Part shown: in pieces, positions 1-5,861 of the stretch
Layout: each line of letters begins with the position of its first letter
How positions within the stretch are numbered: position 1 is the stretch's first letter
NCBI GenBank assembly: GCA_012841675.1
Contig: DUUG01000192.1
Coordinates: 1-6,108, forward strand
DNA: 6,108 bases
Direction of reading: 5' to 3'
From: Clostridiales bacterium
GTDB taxonomy: Bacteria; Bacillota; Clostridia; Oscillospirales; QAMX01
Translations under genes and position numbers: made by a program
The notes under the pieces: generated by a model
What the model was told of the DNA's origin: nothing
Database searches by the model: none
The model's input: the letters and a program-made list of their open reading frames with translations, nothing else

Positions 1-2152
1 CATATTCTAGTACCGCCCGGGCAATGGCCATGCCGTCATAGGTGGAGGTGCCGCGGCCAATCTCGTCTAAAACAAGCAGGCTTTGGGAGGTTGCCTGTTT
101 TAAAATATCGGCCATTTCACTCATTTCGACCATAAACGTCGACCGGCCTGCCGAAAGCTCGTCCGCCGCACCAATGCGGGTGAAAATCTTATCCACCAGG
201 CCGATTCGAGCCGACTTGGCCGGCACAAAGCTGCCCATTTGCGCCATTAAGACAATGAGCGCCACCTGCCGCATATACGTGGACTTACCGGCCATGTTAG
301 GCCCGGTTATGACGGCCATGCGGTTTTCTCCCGTGTCGAGCAGCGTATCGTTGGGAACAAACACCGTATCCTTCTGCAAAGCTTCCACCACCGGGTGCCG
401 CCCCTCATGAATCTCAATAATGCCGGACAAATCAATCTCCGGCCGGCAATAGTTTCGCGCCGCGGCCGTTTCCGCCAAGGCGCAGAAGGCATCCAGCCGG
501 GCCAATGCCGCCGCCGTTTTCATGATTTTTCCGCTTTCTGCCTTAACTGTGTCCCGTATGCGGCAGAAAATCGTATATTCCAGCTCCTTGATTCCTTCCT
601 GCGCCTGCAGAATGGAGGTTTCCAGCTCTTTTAATTCCGGGGTGATATACCGCTCGGCGTTGGCTAACGTTTGCTTACGGGTGTAATGCGCCGGCGCGTT
701 GGCTGTGTTGGATTTCGAAAGCTCGATGTAATAGCCAAACACCCGGTTATATCCGATTTTTAGGTTTTTAATGCCTGTGGCTTCTCGTTCCCTTGCTTCC
801 ATTTCGGCAAGGAGGGCTTTTCCGTTTTGCGCTATGTAGGTAAGCTTGTCCAGTTCTTCGTCAAAGCCTTGGCGAATCATGCCACCCTCTCGAACGGAAA
901 AAGGCGGCGCATCCACAATAGCCGCGTCAATAAGCCTTGCAATCGGCTCCAGATCGGCCAAATCCTCCCGAATGGCGTTTAATTCCTCCGAACGCTTTCC
1001 CTCTAACAGCGACTTAATGCCCGGCACAAGTGCCGCCGTCTTAGAAAGCCCTGTTAAGACCCTGGCATTAGCCGTGCCGTACATAATCTGTCCCATAAGC
1101 CGCTCTAGGTCATACACCTGAGACAAGGCCGCCCGAAGCTCGCCCCTAGTTATGGCATCGGCGTAAAGCTCCGCCACGGCGTTTTGCCGCCTTTGCACCG
1201 CCGCCAACGAATACAGCGGCTTTTCCACAAAACTGCGCAGCATACGGGCGCCCATGGCGCTTTTCGTGCAGTCTAATACATGCAGAAGGCTTCCCTTTCG
1301 GTTCTGGTGCATCATGGTTTCCGTCAGCTCCAGACAGCGCCTTGCCTGCACGGACATTTCCACATAGCGGTTTTGGGAATACAGCTCTAGATTTGTCATA
1401 TGCTGCAAATCGCACATGACCGTATCATCCAAATACGAAAGGAGAACGCCCGCGGCGTGAACAATTTCAGGGTCCTCCGTTAAAGCTTCTCTTGTTCGAT
1501 TGGTCTGTCTGGCAAGCTTTTCCTCCGCTTCCTCCCTTGACAAGGCCGCCACCTGCTGCACAAAGATCCCCTGTTCCGACACAAAGTCGGAAAAAGCCTT
1601 GCCCACAGGAAAACCCTCGCAGACCAAAACCTCTTTGGGGTGATAGGCGGCCAGCTCGTCCAGCACTTTGGTCGGAGCGTCCGCCCCCCGCAGGCTCGTT
1701 GCCTTTAAAACGCCGGCAGACACGTCGGCGAAACATAAGCCCACCGCATCCTTTTCTCCGTATATGGCCGCGATGTAGTTGTTTTTGCCTTCGTCCAAAA
1801 GCTGTCCGTCTACGGTAGTGCCCGGTGTAATCCGGCGGACCACCTCCCGCTTCACTATCCCCTTAGCCTGAGACGGATCCTCCACCTGCTCGCAAACGGC
1901 CACTTTGATTCCCATGGAAATCAGGCGGTTAATATACGCTTCCGCACTGTGATACGGCACGCCGCACATAGGCGCCCGCTCTTCCTTCCCACAGTCGCGC
2001 CCGGTTAAAACGAGGTCCAAAAGCTTGGATGCTTTTTCGGCATCCTCAAAAAACATCTCATAAAAATCGCCTAAGCGGTAGAAAAGCAATGCGTCTTTAT
2101 TCTGCTCTTTAATTTCCAGATATTGCCGTATCATCGGCGTATAGTCATCCAT
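1..2152 (-). CDS. mutS: DNA mismatch repair protein MutS (3' end cut by window edge)
   Basis: MutS recognises mismatches and small loops in DNA and, as an ATP-driven sliding clamp, recruits MutL for methyl-independent or strand-directed repair. The frame is open from the ATG at 2152 to base 1, giving 717 complete codons with no frameshift. Visible landmarks are the mismatch-wedge motif GDFYEMF (Phe30, Glu32), the core/clamp motif FGYYIE at residues 472-477, the Walker A motif GPNMAGKST at 617-625 (bases 278-304), the STFM signature at 671-674, and the Walker B acidic pair Asp696-Glu697 followed by IGRGTST. These positions run about three residues ahead of E. coli MutS numbering. By that comparison roughly 140 C-terminal residues are missing: the end of the ATPase domain, the dimerisation helices and any tail. 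The ATG has a good SD and lies 11 nt after miaB, so it is the second gene of the same operon. It resembles MutS1 rather than MutS2, because the N-terminal mismatch-recognition domain is present. Confidence 0.97.
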   Translation of the reverse strand, partial: MDDYTPMIRQYLEIKEQNKDALLFYRLGDFYEMFFEDAEKASKLLDLVLTGRDCGKEERAPMCGVPYHSAEAYINRLISMGIKVAVCEQVEDPSQAKGIVKREVVRRITPGTTVDGQLLDEGKNNYIAAIYGEKDAVGLCFADVSAGVLKATSLRGADAPTKVLDELAAYHPKEVLVCEGFPVGKAFSDFVSEQGIFVQQVAALSREEAEEKLARQTNRTREALTEDPEIVHAAGVLLSYLDDTVMCDLQHMTNLELYSQNRYVEMSVQARRCLELTETMMHQNRKGSLLHVLDCTKSAMGARMLRSFVEKPLYSLAAVQRRQNAVAELYADAITRGELRAALSQVYDLERLMGQIMYGTANARVLTGLSKTAALVPGIKSLLEGKRSEELNAIREDLADLEPIARLIDAAIVDAPPFSVREGGMIRQGFDEELDKLTYIAQNGKALLAEMEAREREATGIKNLKIGYNRVFGYYIELSKSNTANAPAHYTRKQTLANAERYITPELKELETSILQAQEGIKELEYTIFCRIRDTVKAESGKIMKTAAALARLDAFCALAETAAARNYCRPEIDLSGIIEIHEGRHPVVEALQKDTVFVPNDTLLDTGENRMAVITGPNMAGKSTYMRQVALIVLMAQMGSFVPAKSARIGLVDKIFTRIGAADELSAGRSTFMVEMSEMADILKQATSQSLLVLDEIGRGTSTYDGMAIARAVLEY

Positions 2153-2158
2153 TTTTAT

Positions 2159-2165
2159 CCCACCT
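2159..2165 (-). promoter_or_regulatory. mutS ribosome binding site overlapping the miaB stop codon
   Basis: On the minus strand the sequence reads AGGTGGG, six bases before the mutS ATG. The A and G of the miaB TAG stop (2164-2166) are also the first two bases of this site. A ribosome terminating on miaB therefore covers the mutS SD, an arrangement typical of translational coupling. The coupling itself is inferred. Confidence 0.75.
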
Positions 2166-3582
2166 ATTTTGCCGCCAACCGGCCGGAAAGAGACCACGTG
2201 GTGCTGTCGGTAATGCACACCTCGACTAGCTGTCCTATCAAATCTTCACTGCCGGGGAAAACGACTAAACGGCCGCCATCCGTCCGTGCGGACAGGAAGT
2301 CTTCCTTGCCTTCTGCCGCTCCGTCTACCAGCACATGTACCGTCCGGCCAATGTATCCTTTGTGAATTTCGGCGGAAATTTGGTTCTGCAGGTCCAGAAG
2401 CCTTGCAAACCGCTCTTTTTTTACATCCTCGGGCACAATATCCTCCATTTTCGCCGCCGGTGTTCCCTTGCGGGGCGAGTACAGGAAGGTGAAAAGAGCA
2501 TCGTACCGCACTTCTCGAATTAAATCAAGGGTTTTCTGGAAATCTTCTTCCGTTTCCCCGGGAAACCCAACAATGACATCACTTGTTAAAACCAAATTGG
2601 GCATCAGGCTTCTTGCCTTGCGCACCAATGTAAGGTAGCCCTCCGCCGTATAGCCACGGTTCATGCGCTTTAATACGGCATCGCTTCCTGCCTGAAACGG
2701 CAGATGCAGGTGTTTTGCCACTTTCGGGCTTTCCGCCATGGCGGCAAAAAGCTCCTCTGACGCGTCTTTGGGATGGCTGGTCATAAACCGAATGCGGAAA
2801 TCGCCGGGAAGGGCCGCCACTTCTCTTAAAAGCTCTGGAAAAGCGGCTTTCCCCGTATCATCCTTGCCGTAGGAGTTGACGTTTTGCCCCAAAAGCGTAA
2901 TGTCCTTATACCCCTCGGACAGCATGGATTGGGCGTCGGCCAAGATTTCTTCTTTCCGGCGGCTCCGCTCCCGTCCGCGCACATAAGGGACGATACAGTA
3001 GGTGCAGAAATTGTTACAGCCGTACATAATGGGAAGCCAGCCCTTAACCCCCCGGTCGCGCATTTTCGGCAGTCCTTCTGCAATTACACCGGCGGCGTCC
3101 GTATCGGTAAAGGCTCTGCGCCCCGTCTGCAACACCGAATAAAGCAGCGATGGAAGCTGCCAAAGGGCATTGCTGCTTATGACAAGGGACACATGGGGAA
3201 AGCTCTTTTTCACTTTCTCCTGCACATGCTCCTCCGCCGCCATACAGCCGCAAAGGGCAATAATGGTGTCGGGCTTTTTCTTTTTAATATGCGACAAAGC
3301 GCCCAAGTTTCCAAACACCCTGTGCTCGGCATTTTCCCGCACGGCACACGTGTTTAACACGATAAAGTCGGCCTCGTCCGCCGTTTGACAAAGGGCATAG
3401 CCCATTTCAACGGCCATGCCTCGAATAATTTCGCTGTCTGCCTCATTTTGCTGACAGCCATATGTTTCCACATAGCAATAGCGAGTTTTTCCATCGGCGG
3501 CCAAAAGCTCGCGCACCCGCTCCATATAAATATACTGGCCGGTAATTTCTTCGCGGGCCAGTTCTCTAGTTTCCTTGCTCAA
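2164..3582 (-). CDS. miaB: tRNA-2-methylthio-N6-dimethylallyladenosine synthase MiaB
   Basis: This cytoplasmic radical-SAM methylthiotransferase converts i6A37 to ms2i6A37 in tRNAs that read UNN codons. The 472-residue product has the full family layout. The N-terminal methylthiotransferase domain (about 34-150) carries the auxiliary-cluster cysteines Cys43 (ETYGCQQNEADS), Cys79 (NTCAVRE) and Cys113 (CGCMA). The radical-SAM domain (about 182-395) has CxxxCxxC at Cys189, Cys193 and Cys196 within GCNNFCTYCIVPYVRGR. A TRAM RNA-binding domain occupies about 407-470. The NTCAVRE and VPYVRGRERSR motifs favour MiaB over RimO or MtaB. The start is TTG at 3582, with an AAAGGAG SD ten bases upstream. 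The next in-frame Met (residue 20) has no SD, and residues 12-27 resemble the N-terminal extension common in clostridial MiaB. It is the first gene after the promoter at 3682-3710, and mutS follows after 11 nt. Confidence 0.96.
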   Translation of the reverse strand: MSKETRELAREEITGQYIYMERVRELLAADGKTRYCYVETYGCQQNEADSEIIRGMAVEMGYALCQTADEADFIVLNTCAVRENAEHRVFGNLGALSHIKKKKPDTIIALCGCMAAEEHVQEKVKKSFPHVSLVISSNALWQLPSLLYSVLQTGRRAFTDTDAAGVIAEGLPKMRDRGVKGWLPIMYGCNNFCTYCIVPYVRGRERSRRKEEILADAQSMLSEGYKDITLLGQNVNSYGKDDTGKAAFPELLREVAALPGDFRIRFMTSHPKDASEELFAAMAESPKVAKHLHLPFQAGSDAVLKRMNRGYTAEGYLTLVRKARSLMPNLVLTSDVIVGFPGETEEDFQKTLDLIREVRYDALFTFLYSPRKGTPAAKMEDIVPEDVKKERFARLLDLQNQISAEIHKGYIGRTVHVLVDGAAEGKEDFLSARTDGGRLVVFPGSEDLIGQLVEVCITDSTTWSLSGRLAAK

Positions 3583-3592
3583 ACCGGATATG

Positions 3593-3599
3593 CTCCTTT
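3593..3599 (-). promoter_or_regulatory. miaB ribosome binding site (supports a TTG start)
   Basis: AAAGGAG on the minus strand lies ten bases before the TTG at 3582. There is no closer ATG or GTG in frame, so this site decides the start. The AAAGG part is also complementary to CCTTT just upstream (3603-3607), so it could be masked in a small hairpin. Confidence 0.7.
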
Positions 3600-3619
3600 A
3601 ATAAAGGCCGTTAGCCTTT
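3593..3619 (-). promoter_or_regulatory. Possible alternative hairpins in the miaB leader
   Basis: The leader RNA contains AAAGGC (3619-3614), GCCTTT (3608-3603) and the SD AAAGGAG (3599-3593) in that order. The middle segment can pair with the first (6 bp, 5-nt loop), leaving the SD free. It can instead pair with the SD (5 bp, 3-nt loop), hiding it. The complementarity is seen directly. A regulatory role is only a hypothesis, because both stems are short and no ligand-binding domain is recognised. Confidence 0.3.
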
Positions 3620-3681
3620 TGAATTTTTAATCAAAAATACCTAAACAAACCATGTGTTTCAACGCCCATTTATATACTATA

Positions 3682-3710
3682 ATTATAGTTTGCCGGCAGA
3701 ATAAAGTCAA
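3682..3710 (-). promoter_or_regulatory. Vegetative (sigma-A/sigma-70 type) promoter for miaB-mutS
   Basis: On the minus strand a -35 box TTGACT (3705-3710) is followed by a 17-bp spacer and a perfect -10 box TATAAT (3682-3687). Transcription would start near 3675, giving a leader of about 93 nt before the miaB TTG. The match is close to consensus and lies directly upstream of the first gene of the block. The palindrome TGCCGGCA (3691-3698) sits in the spacer. It could bind a regulator, though the same octamer also occurs elsewhere in the window. Confidence 0.85.
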
Positions 3711-3845
3711 GAAAAAGCCTGTCCCTATTGTTTCGGAACATTTTTTTCGGCATGAGCTTGATACACGACCCTATCCGTGGTTATAGGCCTAATTCCTTGG
3801 AACCCCCGTACGATTGCCGGCATCGCTTAATTCCCGCCATTTGGC

Positions 3846-3936
3846 ATAACAAGCACAAAGACTGCACGAAGGGTAAAACCTTTCGTGCAGTCTTAATTTT
3901 ACCGTTGAAAAGAGTCGGCCGAAACTTGCTTGTTAT
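3846..3936. repeat. 10-bp inverted repeat nested around the terminator-like hairpin
   Basis: ATAACAAGCA at 3846-3855 is repeated exactly in inverted orientation (TGCTTGTTAT) at 3927-3936. The hairpin at 3858-3894 lies inside it. The two arms could form an outer stem around the inner hairpin, giving a two-level structure about 91 nt long. Chance occurrence of a 10-bp repeat at this distance is possible. No transposase or target-site duplication was seen to support a mobile element. Confidence 0.45.
3858..3894 (-). terminator. Probable intrinsic terminator of the ABC importer operon
   Basis: The arms AAGACTGCACGAA and TTCGTGCAGTCTT form 13 perfect pairs, with two more GC pairs beyond one imperfect position and a 5-nt loop. 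On the minus strand the stem ends in CTT and is followed by TGTGCTTGTTAT, a broken U-rich tail. It lies 110 bases past the stop of the last permease gene and before the miaB promoter. The plus-strand RNA folds slightly better (G-U at the imperfect pair) and is followed by AATTTT. It could therefore act in both directions, although no plus-strand gene needs it. Confidence 0.6.
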
Positions 3937-3941
3937 TGTAA

Positions 3942-3961
3942 TCTAAGTGAATTCTCTTAGA
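3942..3961. repeat. 20-bp near-perfect palindrome centred on GAATTC
   Basis: The arms TCTAAG and CTTAGA flank TGAATTCT. The whole 20 bases are self-complementary except for one T-T position on each side of the GAATTC core. It begins 42 bases past the stop of the MalG-type permease. It could be a 3' mRNA stem or a protein-binding site. Nothing else in the sequence decides between these. Confidence 0.45.
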
Positions 3962-4003
3962 CGCCAGCTTTCTTCTATATTTGATCCATCCCAAAACGAA
4001 ACA

Positions 4004-4867
4004 CTACCCCTTCACACTGCCGGACAACAGCCCCGCCACAAAGTGCTTCTGGGCAAAGATAAACACAATATAAATAGCCAGACTCACTAAAAACGTCGCC
4101 GCCATAAGCTGGTTCCAAAGAATTTCCGATTCGTTCCGAAAAACGGTCAGCGCCAGCTGCACGGTTTTCAGCTTATCGCTGTTGGTCATAATCAGTGGCC
4201 AAGTGTATTCGTTCCACGTGCCTGTAAACTTCAAAACTCCCAAAGAGGCAAGCACCGGCCCGCTTAAGGGAAGGTATATCTTCAAAAACGCATCAAACGG
4301 GCCGCAGCCGTCCATCCGGGCCGCATCGTCCAGCTCCTTGGGAAACCCGATATAAAACTGCCGGCAGAGGAACACGCCGAAGGAACCTGCCAGAAACGGG
4401 ATAATCAGCCCGGCGTAAGAGTTGTAAAGCCCGATGCCCCCCTGCCCCAGCCAGTTATTACCGCCTACAAAGGGCATCCCTCGAAGCAGGGAAAAAAGCG
4501 GAATCATAGTCACCTGCGGCGGAATCATCATGCCGGTCAGCACCAGCAAAAAAAGCACACGAGAGCCGCGGAATTTTAAACGCGCAAACACATAGCCGGC
4601 CATGCTGTTGATTACCAAGCTGATGGCCGTGACCACCACGGTAACAAGGGCAGAATTTAAGAAATACCTGGCCCAATTTCCGTTCTGCATGGCCTTAACA
4701 TAGTTTTCAAACTGGGGAACTTTGGGAATCAGAACCGGCGACGGGGCATATACCTCTGACATAGTCTGCAGCGAAATGGAAAGCATCAGAAAAAAGGGGA
4801 ACAGCACAAATCCCACACATAGCACGGCAAACACAATCGCTGTCAAACGAATCAGCCGTTCCTTCAT
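4004..4867 (-). CDS. Carbohydrate ABC transporter permease, MalG/UgpE-type (CUT1 family)
   Basis: This is one of the two membrane subunits of a binding-protein-dependent importer. It is 287 residues with about six hydrophobic segments (roughly 9-32, 72-95, 104-127, 152-172, 205-225, 255-278). The cytoplasmic EAA loop, which docks on the ATPase, is clear: DAARMDG at 181-187, nine residues, then I-x-L-P at 197-200. NSMAGYVFARLKFRG and the closing FVAGLLSGSVKG are typical of the MalG/LacG/UgpE side of the pair. I chose the ATG at 4867 because a G-rich SD lies six bases upstream and the upstream permease stops 13 bases before it. An in-frame ATG at 4903 would add 12 residues and overlap the previous gene, but it has no good SD. 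The substrate cannot be told from this subunit; a sugar or sugar derivative is inferred from the family. Confidence 0.93.
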   Translation of the reverse strand: MKERLIRLTAIVFAVLCVGFVLFPFFLMLSISLQTMSEVYAPSPVLIPKVPQFENYVKAMQNGNWARYFLNSALVTVVVTAISLVINSMAGYVFARLKFRGSRVLFLLVLTGMMIPPQVTMIPLFSLLRGMPFVGGNNWLGQGGIGLYNSYAGLIIPFLAGSFGVFLCRQFYIGFPKELDDAARMDGCGPFDAFLKIYLPLSGPVLASLGVLKFTGTWNEYTWPLIMTNSDKLKTVQLALTVFRNESEILWNQLMAATFLVSLAIYIVFIFAQKHFVAGLLSGSVKG

Positions 4868-4873
4868 GCTTGT

Positions 4874-4882
4874 CCCCCCCTT
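4874..4882 (-). promoter_or_regulatory. G-run ribosome binding site of the MalG-type permease
   Basis: The minus strand reads AAGGGGGGG, six bases before the ATG at 4867 and immediately after the upstream TAA stop (4881-4883). It supports the shorter start over the ATG at 4903. The seven-G run is unusual for an SD and could be prone to slippage. Confidence 0.6.
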
Positions 4883-5780
4883 ACCAAATATTTTTCTCCT
4901 CATTCTTTTTCATCCAAAATACGTTTACTAGCGTCACCGCCAGAATAACCAAAAACAAAACCACCGACATAGCCCCCGCATAGCCCATACGGTAATCGTT
5001 AAAGGCCCGCTGGTAAATCTGATACACAACCGTAGATGTGGCGTTCACAGGCGCCCCCTGTGTCATAATCTGCACCTGCTCGAAGGTCTTAAAGGCCTCG
5101 ATGCTGGTGGTAATCAGAACAAAAAACGCAGTCGGCGCAATCATCGGAAGCGTAATCCGGCGAAACTTGTGCCATAGCCCCGCCCCGTCTACCGTGGCGG
5201 CTTCGTATAATTCGCCGGGGATATTCTGAAGCCCCGACAAGTAAATCAGCATAACATAGCCCAGGTTCTTCCATACATTTATGAAAATCAGCGACGGTAG
5301 CGCCAATTTCACATCGTGCAGCCACTTAGGCGGCACGTTCATTCCAAGGGCAATCAGCGCCTTGTTGATAAAGCCGGTGGTCGGATCCAAAAGAAGCAGC
5401 CAAATCATGGAAACGGCTACCATGGAAGTGGCATATGGAATAATCATCACCGTCCGCACCGCATGAACCATGCGCGTCCGCCGGTTTAAAATCACCGAAA
5501 TGAAAAGACCCAGACACGTTAAAAACAACACGCTGAACAAAGCGTACACTGCCGTGTTTTTCAAAGAAACCAGAAAATCCGGGTCTTTGAAAAGGTTTTT
5601 ATAGTTGTTAAGCCATACAAACTGTTTTTTCTGCCCCAAGCGGTAGTTTGTAAAGCTGTAATAGAAGTTTATCACAATGGGATACAGCATAAACACGGAG
5701 AAAAACGCAAAAAAGGGCGCCAACATCCCGTATGCCGCCCGTTCTTCCCTTTGTCTCCGCTTGTTTTTCCGCTTTTTCAA
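4881..5780 (-). CDS. Carbohydrate ABC transporter permease, MalF/UgpA-type (CUT1 family)
   Basis: This is the partner membrane subunit of the same importer, 299 residues long. A Lys/Arg-rich cytoplasmic tail (2-14) precedes about six membrane segments (roughly 16-43, 75-98, 108-131, 160-181, 213-233, 265-291). MLAPFF followed by the N-terminal helix, and the EAA loop with EAATVDG at 193-199 and I-T-L-P at 209-212, place it in the MalF/UgpA/LacF side of the CUT1 family. At about 300 residues it has the short form typical of Gram-positive sugar permeases, without the large periplasmic loop of enterobacterial MalF. The start is TTG at 5780, backed by GAAAGAGG seven bases upstream. The next Met (residue 19) would remove the basic tail and lacks an SD. 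It lies 81 bases after the solute-binding protein gene and 13 bases before the next permease, so the three form one operon. Confidence 0.93.
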   Translation of the reverse strand: MKKRKNKRRQREERAAYGMLAPFFAFFSVFMLYPIVINFYYSFTNYRLGQKKQFVWLNNYKNLFKDPDFLVSLKNTAVYALFSVLFLTCLGLFISVILNRRTRMVHAVRTVMIIPYATSMVAVSMIWLLLLDPTTGFINKALIALGMNVPPKWLHDVKLALPSLIFINVWKNLGYVMLIYLSGLQNIPGELYEAATVDGAGLWHKFRRITLPMIAPTAFFVLITTSIEAFKTFEQVQIMTQGAPVNATSTVVYQIYQRAFNDYRMGYAGAMSVVLFLVILAVTLVNVFWMKKNEEKNIW

Positions 5781-5787
5781 CGTTTAT

Positions 5788-5795
5788 CCTCTTTC
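5788..5795 (-). promoter_or_regulatory. Ribosome binding site supporting the TTG start of the MalF-type permease
   Basis: GAAAGAGG on the minus strand lies seven bases before the TTG at 5780. No ATG or GTG is suitably placed, so this site fixes the start. Confidence 0.65.
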
Positions 5796-5813
5796 TAAGC
5801 CCAACCCGCAAGG

Positions 5814-5848
5814 GAACGCCCCGGAAGGAAATCCTTCCGGGCGCGTTC
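5814..5848 (-). other. Intercistronic stem-loop between the binding-protein and permease genes
   Basis: CCCGGAAGG (5820-5828) and CCTTCCGGG (5833-5841) form nine perfect pairs around a 4-nt loop. After a one-base bulge (5842), GAACGC (5814-5819) and GCGTTC (5843-5848) add six more. On the minus strand it is followed by CCTTGCGGG rather than a U tract, so it does not look like a complete terminator. A stable stem just 3' of a binding-protein gene often protects that part of the mRNA and gives more binding protein than permease, as known for malE-malF. That role is inferred here. Confidence 0.7.
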
Positions 5849-5861
5849 TTGACAAGAAAGT

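Larger units (their letters stand above)
3711..4003. other. Non-coding spacer between the ABC importer operon and miaB-mutS
   Basis: No convincing gene is seen on either strand. The longest open frame here (plus strand, 3728-3946, 72 codons, TTG start) has no SD, no recognisable domain and runs through the terminator-like hairpin. No tRNA T-loop/acceptor pattern or rRNA is apparent. What the spacer does hold is inverted-repeat structure: 3858-3894, 3846-3936 and 3942-3961, each listed separately. The 3711-3840 part shows only weak short repeats. Confidence 0.6.

Noticed and set aside
846..1121. Plus-strand open frames across the mutS region (for example 42-410, 846-1121, 1492-1818)
   Set aside because: They lie opposite a continuous mutS frame with intact motifs. 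Their Ser/Pro/Arg-rich composition is that of antisense shadows.
2884..3357. 157-codon plus-strand open frame opposite miaB
   Set aside because: It overlaps the conserved iron-sulphur coding region of miaB and has no recognisable domain or SD.
3623..3638. A/T hairpin ATTTTT-AATC-AAAAAT in the miaB leader
   Set aside because: It consists only of A-T pairs and is likely to be marginally stable; such pairing is expected by chance in an AT-rich leader.
3711..3840. Possible tRNA or riboswitch in the spacer
   Set aside because: No T-loop, anticodon arm or known aptamer core can be seen, and the segment lies upstream of the miaB promoter, so it is not in that leader.
3728..3946. 72-codon plus-strand open frame in the intergenic region
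   Set aside because: It starts at a TTG without an SD, shows no domain, contains both arms of the terminator-like hairpin, and is antisense to the direction of all neighbours.
4868..4903. Longer N-terminus of the MalG-type permease from the ATG at 4903
   Set aside because: It would overlap the upstream gene by 23 bases and lacks an SD, whereas the ATG at 4867 has a G-rich SD directly after the upstream stop.
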